A stretch of DNA of 64,000 nucleotides. Origin: Trichobilharzia szidati (lineage: Eukaryota; Platyhelminthes; Trematoda; Strigeidida; Schistosomatidae). This document shows positions 45,001 through 57,300 of this stretch, in pieces. Both the position numbers and the translations under genes were made by a program. The number at the start of each line of letters is the position of its first letter. Position 1 is the first letter of the stretch. The stretch lies in assembly GCA_944472155.2 (NCBI GenBank), contig OX235273.1, forward strand, positions 82,764,793 through 82,828,792. Direction: 5' to 3'. The notes beneath the pieces were generated by a model. The model searched no databases, had not been told where the DNA came from, and worked only from the letters and a program-made list of their open reading frames with translations.

Positions 45001-46185
45001 CCGCAAAGGTCACGTTGTTGTTCAATAATAATAACAGTAACTTCATTCTGCACACGGTTTATATAATGCACAGGATTTCCACTAGAGTTTATTCTATGAT
45101 AAATTCCCCTTGTCCAGGATGTCCAGGTAAAATATTAATTGACAGTGGATCGTGTGACACAGTGGTATCCGACCTGAACAGAAAACCGATCCCATATAAT
45201 ATGTCTCCTTTGTCTCCTTCGTGAAATGCATCACATTTGGATGAATGACAATTATAAAATCTTCAGGAGTACATTTTGCCATTTAAGGACAGAACTCAGA
45301 CACAGTTATCACGTATATTGTGATAGGCTTTCACCCATGATTAGGCTTTTTCTCAGGTTTAGTAGAAACTTGAGAATCAGTAGGTCGTTCACTTTTAAAA
45401 TACTAGCCAGGGTGACTAATTCCATTAGAGGTCATAATTTATTAGATTTAAACAAAATGAACAATGAAGAATATATTCCATATATTGATTACAAGAGTTT
45501 TCGGTTGACTCAATTTCAAGCAGGCCACCTGTAAAATGTGGGAGTTCTGAAGAAATACAAGGGTTGTCAGGAGTTAGGAAAACAACCAGACAGAAATCAA
45601 GTGAGTATAAATCAACCAAGTTTCGACCATTCTGGAAGAAGTGATTGAATAATTTTCTTTTGTATGCACAGTTCCGATTTCTCTAATTGAGTGGCTGAGG
45701 CTCCATCAATGACAGGGAGATTAAAGAGAATTGCCTTCGCTGGGTCGACCTTTACTTTGTAGATTACTTTGAGGGAGGTGCTTGTTGCGACCAAATCATC
45801 AGTGTTGACAAGGTGTTGGATTGTCGCACTCCTTGTACAGCCACCACAAACCATCTGTAAAATAATAATTCAAAGGATGCAGTTAGATAGTCGAACCAAA
45901 TTATGATATTATTATTCATTACTTGCATTCAGAATCCACTTCGTTCTCTACACACAAAACTTCATTTCCTCGTCATTTGATCTTCCTTCTCTATTTCACC
46001 TTTGCACTTTTAACGCATAATTTCTCATTCGTCATCCACTCGGGGATCACTGTCAAGTGTGATACCACTTGAAGTTCCCCCTGAGCATATTTCCATTCCA
46101 ACTCCATTTCACCCTGTATATTTGTTCAGTAATAGGTCGATAGTTATTTCACTGAACTGCTAGACCACTTCGTTGCTTATCCTTC
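45001..46185. other. Intergenic DNA; short unassigned minus frame at 45612-45854
   Basis: The minus-strand frame at 45854-45612 (80 codons, MVCGGCTRSATIQHLVNTD start) follows a TTTTACAG acceptor-like sequence. It contains VKVDPAKAILFNLPVIDGAS. I do not recognise it, and it could be an exon, a repeat relic or chance. The rest holds no frame of note. Confidence 0.25.
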
Positions 46186-46189
46186 CCAA

Positions 46190-46620
46190 GCAGTCATGTG
46201 ATCTGCAGTGTGGAGATCAATGACGCTTTCAATGCCACAAGGATTAACTCTTTAGACCACATATTTTGTCTTGACTGTAGTGTTGAGATAAAATATGTCT
46301 TTCTATATCTTCAGTGCAGCCTATTTTCACATTGATTACAGAGTAATGAATGCCTGCCTCATCTTCCCGATTTAATCCTATTTGACTCTGATGTCCTCGC
46401 TCATGCCACCTGCAGCTGAAACGATGCTGATTAGGTCAGGTGAGTGAAAGAAGTGGATTCACTCAAGGTTCTCCTGTTGATGCTACTGAATGTTGTTGTT
46501 TCTGGTTTGGTAACAACTCCCCTCTCTCCTTCCTCTCTTTGTTCACATGACGTTCAATCTTCACCGCCTCTCTTGCAAACTTGCTGCTCTACGGTATGAT
46601 AGTTTCGTATTTTCGATCTT
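46190..46620 (-). mobile_element. Degraded RTE relic
   Basis: The plus-strand words GATGTCCTCGCTCATGCCAC, GCTGAAACGATGCTG and CTACTGAATGTTGTTG follow the order of the RTE copy at about 19000-19290 (GATATCCTCGTCAGTCCCGC, GTTGAAACGATGCTTCC). Later CTCTCTTGCAAACTTGCTGC matches CTTCTTCTGCTAACTTGTTG. No long frame remains. Confidence 0.6.
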
Positions 46621-47047
46621 TGTGACATGTTAAATTCATTCCTAGTGAATGCAACATAAACGTCGACAGCCTCAGTATGAAAGAGTTAAGACGTCAGTGA
46701 ATCACTGGATCACTGCTCGTCAAATGAAAACCAAATTCCTCAAACCGAAATTACTGGTTTCAATATTTGTTGAGCTTATTTGGAATAACACACAGTGATA
46801 CAGTGTCAAAAACTGGACGACATCTAGACAACAATTTATTGTTCATATTCATATCAGTTTATTCTCATGGCTTCATAATTTACTTTCTATACTTTCTCTC
46901 TTTCACTCCCTCTCTCTTGTTCTCTTTCCTTCTCGTTTTTATAGAAATTATCCAATTACTCGGTAAAGCGTTGCATCATTTGATGAATATTCAGGGATTA
47001 GCGTCTCTCTCCACCTAACTACGTGATTACTTTTTATTACTTTCAAC

Positions 47048-47320
47048 TTATTGGGTGATCAAATGCAGTGAATGTGTTGCAGTGGTTGAGGTTTCTTCTA
47101 CTTTATATAACGTATCATGGGCAATCATTCTGCATCCAGTTGAATTCCTATGTTGCGATAGTCTAATTAAATCTAGTCTACTGGTTTGACCTACATAATT
47201 GACCTCGCAGTCATTACATGGTGTCTGCACCGGAAATATGGAAAATTGTAATGAACAACAGGTGGGAGTAAGGCCATCTGAAGATGTTTGCTGACCACCT
47301 TTCCATACATTTAGCCACAA
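47048..47320 (-). pseudogene. Penelope-like GIY-YIG fragment
   Basis: A 90-codon minus-strand frame with FPVQTPCNDCEVNYVGQTSR followed by LDLIRLSQHRNS. The CxxC, then NYVGQT, then R-SQH arrangement matches the start of the GIY-YIG endonuclease of Penelope-like elements. No reverse transcriptase is adjacent. Confidence 0.55.
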
Positions 47321-47429
47321 ACACCGCTGATCTCACAAGATTTCATGATGACTTTCGAGAGGAAAATCCCTTGAAAACTAATAATAAATTGATAGAAGTC
47401 ACGATCCATGATAAAAATACTCAACACAT

Positions 47430-47690
47430 AATTATTAATTTTAGTGTAACTGAATAATCTTTTACCTCCACTACATATGTTCTCCACTTGAAGGTAAACT
47501 CAATAGGTGGAAGAGTGTGTATATCACTGGAGTTGATCACAGAGTCACCAGTGACGCTGCGTGTAGCCCTGAATTGAGTGTTGATTCTCTTCACGATTGT
47601 ACTGGTACCAATTCTCGAAGATGTTCCAGTGTCCATGGTGGTAAAATATGTTTCATCGAAATACTCCATTCCATTCATTTTAATGCTGAA
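47430..47690 (-). pseudogene. Orphan cathepsin D exon 5, inverted
   Basis: On the minus strand, after an ATTCAG acceptor, the frame reads IKMNGMEYFDETYF, MDTGTSSRIGTS, IHTLPPIEFTFKWRTYVVEV and KDYSVTLK. It aligns along the whole of exon 5 of genes 1, 3 and 4. The catalytic DTGTS is present. However, the framework cysteines equivalent to 263, 267 and 306 are all lost, and no GT donor follows the last codon. No other exon was found on this strand nearby. Confidence 0.8.
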
Positions 47691-47711
47691 TTCATTGAAA
47701 ATTACATGTGA

Positions 47712-49570
47712 AAATCACCACTAACATCCTACAGTAAATATTACGTCCAATATCAGGTAATTAGATTATCATGAAAACTATGGAGAGTGAGCTGTGGTTA
47801 GGCTAATACTTCCGTCTGCTTGATTTATTCCTGAATCCATCAGATGCATGGAGAATGGTGTAATAACTTTGTGCCAGTTAACACTAATGATCCTCACATA
47901 CCGAATATTTCAATGTCTTTCTCAAACTGATATGGGGATTTCTAACAGCTGTCTCATCTGTGTTTCAAATGATGCAGTCACCGAGCAGATTTCATATCAG
48001 TTAATTCGTGTTTCCATACCGGTAAGGTGGATTGTCCTCTACACCAACACAGGACATAACCCTAAAACAAGTTGTATGTACAGGTTTTGAATGAATCAAG
48101 TTGAGCAACAGACTGGTTGGCTTCAGCTAGCACCAAGTTGACCAGACTATAGCTCACCAGAGGGATGGCGTACTTAACATATACATGTCACTTCCGATAC
48201 ACTGTACACATTCAATAAAGCTGGTTGAAGACAACGACAGTTCAATAATAGACCAGCCAGTCCCATCAAGCTCAACAAGAATCAGTATGATCAGTTCAAG
48301 TACAGGAGAGTGCCTGGCGTATTACCCGGGGTGAATGCCATCACAAAGTGTACTGAGAAACAGACACATACACTACTACTCAGTGCAGAACATGATGAGC
48401 GCATCCCACACGCCTACTATTATTCACGAATATGAAGTTCAGCGACAATAGAGCATCTCCAATGTGCTCAAGTTGAACTTATACTCACCGACCAAACTTT
48501 TGTGAATACCAGTTTTACCAAATCAATACACCTGAAAACGGTTTCTCGGACTGTTTACTTTCTCTTCATAAACTTTCCAAAAAAATTTCACTCAAGACGC
48601 TTGTTTGCCATCAGACCTGTGTAAGTGTATTACTGTTTTCTGTGTGTTACTATTCATTTTTGCTTTACATCGATTGACAGACTGACCGACTTTATCTCAA
48701 TATTCTACAGCAAAATGTATCACTGCAACACTGAGATATTGTCATGACAACAGAAAATGAGACTCTTTGAAAATAAATATTCCTGTATCCATTATTCACA
48801 GAATGTTAAATACTCTGAGAATTAAATTTCATAATTCGTTGTAACGGCGAATGGCTGATAGTTTGAAGACTGGCCAAACATTTACACGAGATTCGCGTCA
48901 TTTTAGACTGATTCAGAAAATTATGTGTGAAAAAATGCACACGATAATATTCTGTCAAATAAACAATGTTAGGTATAAAACAGCCTAATATGGATATATA
49001 TCAGTTTGTCTTGACCAAGATCAGACGAGTGGTGAACGAAATGAGATATTTTATTGCGCCGACATTTTCATAAGTTTTGCAACAATTTAGATTCTCAGTG
49101 TAGATACTTGGTGCATTGTTGATAAGTGTGTGATCGAATACGCTACTCTTGCACTTACCATTAAACTAAGTGAACAACTTCACAATATACAGTGATTAAC
49201 AAGCACTAGGGATTTGGAAGTTAAATGAATATCTTCTGTTCCACTCAAATTCCTCTTTAATTCCTATCTCAATTTTTATGATTTGATTACTGCGATATAA
49301 TTGAAAACCAGCATGAGAAACGTGTAGTCTTTATACCAAGAAGTAAGACAACGAATTCTCTACATATCGGACCCTGAACATGTTTACTGTAAGAATTGAA
49401 AATGTATCCTTGAGCATCAGCAGAAAGCATCGTCAGTAGTCAATTCATAATAATAATTAACTCGTTGAAATAGTTCGTGGAAGATGCAACATTATGTGTA
49501 CTGGACCGACACACTCAACTAACTACAAATGTCCAAACACTTCATTTTATGATATCACCTATGTAGCAAT
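47712..49570. other. Intergenic DNA, no gene seen
   Basis: AT-rich; frames are shorter than 85 codons and lack motifs. Confidence 0.35.
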
Positions 49571-49576
49571 GAAACA

Positions 49577-50860
49577 TTAATGTTTATATGGACATATTAC
49601 GGCCATTCCGTCAGTGACTGCCTGTGTCACTGCGTTTATAGTGGGATCCCATCTTTGACAGTGGACTAGTATTACTGGGTGGTGTTTCAGTGGATGTTCT
49701 CCGTATGCAATCTCATGGAAATCAGCTTCGTCTTCTGATGGAGATAAAATATCAACTAACAAATTTCTTTTCAGAAACTGGGTACATTTCTCCCTCTTCA
49801 TGATTCCAAATGGAGTCAGAGCAATAATTTCAGGAGAATAAGATGGTACCATCATTGATTTTGTCCGCTTCTCATTTTCTGTTTACAGCCTAAAGAAACT
49901 ACTAGACTTATGTATAGAGCAACTTTAACATGCTTACAAATTTTCTATAGATGGTTTGTAATTATTAGATTTGTTTTTACGAGTTGATAAGGAATTAATA
50001 TTAGTTAGAGAACCAATGAAATGTTACATGATGTCAGTTGACAGGAGGCTCCAAACTGAATGAACAGCGTTCAGTAAATTAAACTTATCTAGTTGTTACC
50101 CAGAGATTTCAAGTTCGAACAAAATTATTGTATGCATGCAATGATGAAGGAGTTGGGTGATAAAAACAAGAGGTGAGTAAGCTATTGGGTAACTAATAAA
50201 ATGAGTAATAATATAGCGAGTTCATAATAAAAGTCTCAGAATTACACCATATCAAAGGAGGTTAGGTTAAAGCTAAAGACTAGGTAATCAAGTGAATGAG
50301 AGAATATTGATATCCCGTGTTACGTGTTTGATACGGATTGCTTCACCAAACTGGAGGAGAATTGAGCTATTTTGTCTGCTTATAATTTGAAAGAGGTGGA
50401 TATTATGAAAACGCATTCTCGGAGACCTATCATCTAACACAAATAATTCCCACCTGGGCCTGCTACTGTCCTCAATCGCCATAGAGCCTAGATATCACTT
50501 TCGATGTATAACTTTTGACCTAGTAGATGAGCTCTGCATTAATCTAACGTACACATCATCTATAAACATTCATTGTCGACCGCTGAATACTGTTTTTCCC
50601 TAAATGTTAGCTGATGACTGACATATTAGACAACTCAGTCAATCCTGGGCTCGTGTTCTATGGTCACCTGCACTCATAAATACAGTGAAATGTTTTCCAG
50701 GTACAGGCAGTTTGAACTTAATTCTCTGGAAGTCTGAATGCTGTTAATTACAGTCGAATATACTCTGCGAGTCTTCTGGCCAGAAAGATATGGAGTGACC
50801 TTGTAGTCTGTATTACCACGAAAGTTTGAAGCTAATGGAAATCAGGGTGTGCACTTGTTA
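49577..50860 (-). mobile_element. Degraded Gypsy relic
   Basis: The minus-strand frame 49855-49577 contains LSPSEDEADFHEIAYGEHPL and NAVTQAVTDGMAV. This matches the LSRPEDEPELPEVAYGVHAV ... NTVIQVITNGIEV spacer of the intact Gypsy at 13.9-18.4 kb. The plus-strand stretch 50655-50800 (TTTTCCAGGTACAGGCAGTT, GAATATACTCTGCGAGTCTT) matches the RNase H region of that element (15960-16060). The two parts lie in the correct order, but about 650 nt of extra sequence separates them. Confidence 0.65.
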
Positions 50861-50898
50861 ATTCTAATCTTACTGTCCACTGAAATTCTTCTATTTGT

Positions 50899-52098
50899 GA
50901 AATATAATATTTGTTGTCGTCACAATAAAGGCCAGTTATGCGGCGGATACATTTTTAACTTAGAATAACAGATTATGTAACATTTTATATTCGTCTACTA
51001 ATCTTATAATTATGTACCCCTTTCCAAAATTCTACACACCTTATGCATTATTCTATATACGACATTAATTATTTTACCACTTGACATTAAACTATGATTA
51101 TTATCACAAATATTTTAATTGCATGTCATACTATTATTATTTCATGTATTCACACCTTTGACCTAATTCCCTCACTGGATATAATTTTTATAAAAAACCA
51201 TATACATACGATTGTACAGCTTCATAATAAATTCGTTGAAAAGAGTCTCTTCGCTGAATATTGTGTTCTTAATAACACATTAGTTATGGGGTCAATATAT
51301 ATGGAAAAGTTCAATTAAACAAAGTGACAAAAAAAGAATTAAGAAATACGCTATAGCCATTCATAATCTTATGCCCCCTTGTGTATTCAAAAACAGTTTG
51401 TCATTACTCTTAACCTACGTTGGTAATCCTTATTTGATTGGATTACCAAACGTTTGTGTTAATTATTCTTAATTCTTTTTTTGTCACTTCGTTTAATTTA
51501 ACTTTTCCATATATATTGACTTGACAAGTAAATGTGTGATCGGATTGTTCGAAATATATAGTGCAAATACATCACATTTTTCAGGTAATCTCCGTCTTCC
51601 AATAGTTATGGGGTGTCAAAATAAATAGTCGTATTTGTGTGACAAACGTGCTAGGCTGAATTCGATTACAAAATATTGTAAAACGGGAGACATTGGTGAA
51701 TAATCATAATAGATTTGCAGAGTGTGGGGTAGGAAAATTGACAAGTCAGTTCAAGGTTATAAAAGGTGTCAGGTGAGTGGCTAGTACAAAGTGGTCTGTG
51801 TTGCAGTCATACTATCTCCTGTTTAACACAGACCACTTTGTACTAGCCGCTCACCTGACACCTTTTATAACCTTGAACTGACTTGTCAATTTTCCTACCC
51901 CACACTCTGCAAATCTATTATGATTATTCACCAATGTCTCCCGTTTTACAATATTTTGTAATCGAATTCAGCCTAGCACGTTTGTCACACAAATACGACT
52001 ATTTATTTTGACAACTCATAACTAATCTGTTATTCTACGTTAAAAATGTATCCTCCGCATAACTGGCCTTTATTGTAACGGCAACAAATATTATATTT
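50899..52098. mobile_element. Nested inverted-repeat (foldback) element
   Basis: Outer arms of about 75 nt (50899-50974 and 52024-52098) pair, with AATAAAGGCCAGTTATGCGG mirrored by CGCATAACTGGCCTTTATT. Inside lies a hairpin with arms near 51284-51345 and 51463-51525, then the long palindrome at 51615-52012. The sequence at 51525-51600 resembles the terminal arm of the element at 29213. No transposase frame is present. Confidence 0.7.
51615..52012. repeat. Near-perfect palindrome, 188-bp arms
   Basis: The left arm 51615-51802 and right arm 51825-52012 are equal in length and reverse-complementary. By eye there is one mismatch (GAGTGGC versus GAGCGGC context near 51780). The spacer is 22 nt. 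Confidence 0.85.
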
Positions 52099-53560
52099 TA
52101 TAATTGTAAGAACCTGAAGAGAAATTATTGAAAAGAATATTCTTCGTTCAGATTGACTTTTAATTCATAATATGGGAATTTTCCACACTATCAAATCTTC
52201 TATTTGTGTTCAACTTTATACTACTTGCCATTAGTAAGTAGTCTTTCTTACTTCTTAAAGACGGATTAGTTTGCGATCGAGGTTTAACCCACCTAATGTA
52301 TTTGGGCACTTTTTGATGCATGGTAATTAATTTCTTATAGTTGAACATTACTTGCTCTATATTCTTTATTTCTGTACTCGTTACTGTTGAACACTGTTTA
52401 TTCGCATCCCTTTATTCCGTGTCTGGCATTAACAAGCTGTTTAAATAACAGGTGGATCGTCTTTGACACGGCTCTACTGTTTTTGGATTATTGACTCAGA
52501 CCGACCGTGATTCTTGAGACAGACACCTCAAAATCGAGGTTTTTATATTGAATTTCATATTTTATGTTTATTATTTTACCGTAGTTTGGACATATCCTGT
52601 TTATTCGAATTTAAGTCAACACACAAAGTGGAGTTGTAATCATTGTTGGATTCCTGGTTGTCTATACATCAGTCAACTTGATATGTGTGTTCACTCACAA
52701 TACTTCAATCAATGATTTCACCACATATGTCAACATGTATTGATTTGATTGTCTGATCCACTTGTTATTCGGATAAGCAGTGGTGAATGAACTGTCAAAC
52801 AGTGTGCGGGGGGAAGAAACTGTTCACTTCAACTTTTCAAATTTACAAATCACTTCGTAGTACTTTTACGTTTATTCATCCTGCTTATATTGAATGAATT
52901 TATAGAAGTCATCGGGTAATCGATGATGTCAAAGTATGCTATCGTCAAACATATTTTAATTTGCTCAGTAGATAACAGGGTGAATGTAGCAAAATGAACA
53001 CTCAGCTTCCCTGAAACTGTTTGCAACTCAGCCTAGTGTTTCTTTGTTGATTATTTGCATGATAACTTATGCTGATTTTATTACACTCACTAACCATTCA
53101 TTTCAACAATTTCCAGGAAGTAGACGTGTGGAAACTACTGGTAACTTAGGTAGAATTCGACTATGTCAGAACAACGAAAGCATGTGACTAGCTGAGGATA
53201 GTGTGACTTGTTTGTGAATGCAAGACAGTATTTAACCAGAAATAGAATTGATTCTGTGTGAACATTTTGTATTTGACTAAAGTGAGATATTTACTCTGGA
53301 TAATTACCTGATCGACGAAAACATCACAACTGACATAAAATGTGTCCAGAGAGAATTTACTCTTACGGAGATAGGACGACATAAAACCAGAGGATTTAAA
53401 TGAGATTAAATAATATAAACTTTTTACAATTAAGAAATTGAAACTGACAACAGACTGATGGGCGGTAGGGAGGCAAATCGAGAATCAATAATGCTTTCTG
53501 ACTATAGTTGCTGTCGTGTCATTCTAAGATAATGATTTGAAATCTGTTGAAGAACCAATA
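52099..53560. other. Intergenic DNA, no gene seen
   Basis: AT-rich, with short frames only. Confidence 0.4.
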
Positions 53561-53599
53561 CAAATCAGAGATTCCTTATTCGAGTCGTGTCAGGTGTCG

Positions 53600-53690
53600 G
53601 TGTACATGTAGCTACCAGGGATGTGTACCACTCAAGAGTCTCGAACTAGAATGAAACGCCTTTCCGGTTCTCAGTGCTGAGTATTATTAT
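53600..53690 (+). repeat. Degraded hammerhead-element relic
   Basis: GAGTCTCGAACTAGAATGAA followed by ACGCCTTTCCGGTTCTCAGT parallels the stem II, GAAAC, stem III and stem I order of the 28.36 kb ribozyme. GAAAC is kept, but the upstream CTGATGA box reads CACTCAA and the cleavage GTC reads TTC. No activity is expected. Confidence 0.4.
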
Positions 53691-54240
53691 CATTATTATT
53701 GATACTATTGGCCACCATTTGAACGGTAATCATGCATATCTTACTGGTTAATTTCACACACAGTATCATTCTATTCAGTTCTAATTATTCTTTCCTCTAA
53801 GCTTGTATAACGGTTCCTACACGAGACAACCTATTATCTTCTCTTCTACTTGCATTACCTGCATATTTTGTAAACACTAATATTAATATAAAAACCAACA
53901 CCATCTTTTCAACCAAACCGATTCCACTCTATCAGTTACATCGGTATTATTCATAAGGTTATGTTACCGCATTCGCTGCCTAGTTGATGGAAATGTATAC
54001 AGATTTGAAACTGTTCGAACCGAAGGCAAAGTTGTTGAAAAAACAATTGTTCACTTAAATACTTCTTATTTGAAGTATTCAAAGAGAATTTCGAAATTAC
54101 GCAAATCAAATATCTTTCCACACATCTCAAATCCATTATGCTAAGAGAACTCAGTTGCGCATATATCGTATATATTTAGTTATTCATAAAGCACGTTTAT
54201 ATTTGCCATCATTCGCAAACATCACTTAATAATATACTGA
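53691..54240. other. Upstream flank of gene 4, no gene seen
   Basis: AT-rich DNA with short frames only. Confidence 0.35.
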
Positions 54241-54369
54241 CAACAAACAAAATCACAGTGATCTCCAATCAGAAATTTCATTGTTACGAGCGTGTTAATA
54301 TAAGAGTATGCACATTTAGACAGAAAGACATCGTCAACGTTTTCGCATCTCCTTCTGATATTCATTGCA
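54241..54369 (+). promoter_or_regulatory. Gene 4 promoter block
   Basis: CCAATC at 54265-54270 and TAATATAAG at 54296-54304, again 31 nt apart. CTGACAACAAAC upstream is shared with gene 1 and TGATCTCCAATCAGAAAT with genes 2 and 3. Confidence 0.6.
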
Positions 54370-57300
54370 ATGAATTTGATCATATTTCTCATCTGTCTGT
54401 GTCATGTGAATTCTGAGATTATCAAGATTCCATTGCACCCAGTGACTGGAATCAGTTCAATGCTGAATCCATATCGGAAACTGTTCAGGGTATTACAACG
54501 AAGTTGGGTGAATTTATTGAATGGCGCAGATACACCAACATCAGAACCGCTATATAATTATGGCAATGTAAGTTGACTTTCAGTAATGAAGCGAATGTTT
54601 GTTGATTTGAGTGATATCTGAATCTGCAGTACCAGATAAACAATGTAAGTCTAAGCATTGAAATATTTTTTGCTGAATGCAGAATCAGGGTACCTAAAAT
54701 GATTTCGTTGTTACTGTTTGAGTAAGAAAATAAGCTGTTGTGATTTTCTCCCCTGACTATATCACCAGTAGGTGTTAATTGGAGGAGAATGTTTACGTAT
54801 TACTGTCTCTCATTGTTAGCGGTTCAATCAATTTTCATCAGGCCTACAAACTGGATATTAATGTGACACGATAGTTTACAGTACACCGTCGTTTAGATGT
54901 CACATGTAAATAAATAATACCGCAACACCGTGACACAAAATAAAAGTATATAATGACGGATTGGTACCCTTGCACACTGCTTTACTTCTATTCTTGCTTT
55001 GATCAGATTTCATAATCTGAATTGTCAAATCTTCCAGGCTGTATTGCCAATATTTCGATGACTTTCACTTTAATAGTATTCCACACATGGATACAATAAT
55101 GAAATATTGGTAGAAGTCTTTTAAAACCACTTATTATTGTCATTAATGTAGACTAGTCCATCATGACACTGAAATGACAGGCGATTTTCCAAATCTCGCG
55201 TTCATTATATCCTTTTCAGATTCAGTACTATGGAGAACTACTAGTGGGAACGCCACCACAAAAGTTTCGTGTACTCTTCGATACAGGATCAACCGAAACT
55301 TGGCTTCCCTCAAGAAAATGTTGGTTTCTTGACATTCCGTGTTGGTTCATTCGATTCTACGACAGTTCAAAATCATCCACCTACCAGTCAAATGGTACCA
55401 AATTTAATATAAGTTACCTGATTGGCAGTTACTCTGGATTTTGGAGTATGGATACAATGCAGGTATTGTGGTTTCACGACTTGAAGTGACATTGGTTTCA
55501 GATAAACTCCTTAGTTATTCGCAATCAGGCATTTGCTGAAGTGACAAATGTGTTTTCCGATGATTTCTTTGGTAGTAAGTATGATGGAATCATTGGTATG
55601 TCAAGGAGAAATGTGTCAAGATATGGGAACACTCCATTCTTCCCGAATATACTCTCTCAGTCAAAGGATATGGATCCAGTATTTTCTTTCTATTTGAATC
55701 GGTAGGTTCTAAATTGCATCATGGTAGCATTACACTTGCAATCAACGGCTGATAGTTACTAGATTTATGAGTAGTTCTCTGCAATTCATATCTATCTGGT
55801 GTGACTAATGTGACTCGATATTTAGATATTCGTAATGCAGATCCACTTATAAGGAAGTAGGTTTAATCATCTTTATATGAATACATAAGATGAATCTCCA
55901 CCGTAAAATAAAATTGGGATCCATCAAACAGGAAGTAGTTTTAGACCATATTCGAATAAGAGTATGGAGAAAGACTTGACAAATGCATTTTTCAGGGTGT
56001 ATGTGACTTGCTCCATTTGTGCAAGATAATTATGGACACTCATTGAATTGCCTCAATACAGTAATCTATCTTCACACATCCCTCAATCAATTATCAGCTC
56101 CAAAGTTGATGCATAGCTGAGCGAAAATTATTCCTGCGTGAAATTAGATGCATTGCTACCCTCTCGAGATGTTATCTCAAGAAACAATGCACACAGTGAT
56201 TTACAGAAGTACTCACATATTTTAGGGCCAAAAACAAATCCAATACATTCCTCAGTTTCGCCACAATCGATGATAGTGTTTGTTCCATTTGTACAGTGTG
56301 ATCATTCTCAATGGACTTTTCGAAACTATCTCCTCATCTGCTGTTACAGACATTGAATCACCAGCGTATTCGCGACGACTGTTTGTCATGAGTAGTGTCT
56401 TCTGGTGCACACTGCGCTGAAAGTGTGCACAATTATGACATTATATTTGGAAAATAATGGTGCCTTGTAGTACTGTCTTAACTTACATCGTTTTCACTTG
56501 CAACTTGAATGGCACTGAAATGTGAAGTGTTGGAGGCAACTATTGAATTTTGTGATTTCATGCAAATTTGCGCGTCATGTTTATCATGATCACCATTCAA
56601 ATTTATGTTGGACGAAGGCTAAATTAAAGTCACGTCTAACCAAGTAAGCTAAGCACAAATTTTGCGTTTTGTATTTTGTAGAAAGAACGGTCATGTCGGT
56701 GGAGAGATGGTGATTGGTGGTGTCAATCCTGAATATTTTATTGGAGATTTCGAAAACTTGCCTGTCGTTTCTCATAACCGTTGGTCTGTTATAATCAAAA
56801 GGTAGTCAACCTATGCTTGTATGACTTCATGGGCAAAAATATCATTTTTTCACGTGGACATTAAGACCATGGGAAGTGTGGAGTGGTTGTCACAGTTATA
56901 TCTTCTAATCAAAGTATATTTAATACACGAAATAATTTCCACGTTTTCCAGCAATAAATGTCATACACTCAAGTAAAAGTCTATTGGATGAGATATGACT
57001 TGATAATTCCAGATGACAAATTAGTGGGCAGTTATTCTGCATCCCTAATTTATTATAGTTGGTTTGAACCTAAAATACTCTCTTCTGGTACAAATAAAGC
57101 AGTCATTTGACCACCATCACCTCAACACATGAAAACCGATTCCCCTTCTATCAAACAACATCACATATGCTGACTATCCACTTTTACGTTCGATAAACAC
57201 ACAGATGCTGGCGTGACTACTTACTGGCCAACTTTCACTGAGTAATGGAAGAAAGTGTCATCTGTTTGATTTTGATCTGTTGACAACCTGAGTGGTTTAT

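Noticed and set aside
45226..45534. 102-codon plus frame
   Set aside because: No motif, no splice context and ordinary composition; compatible with chance.
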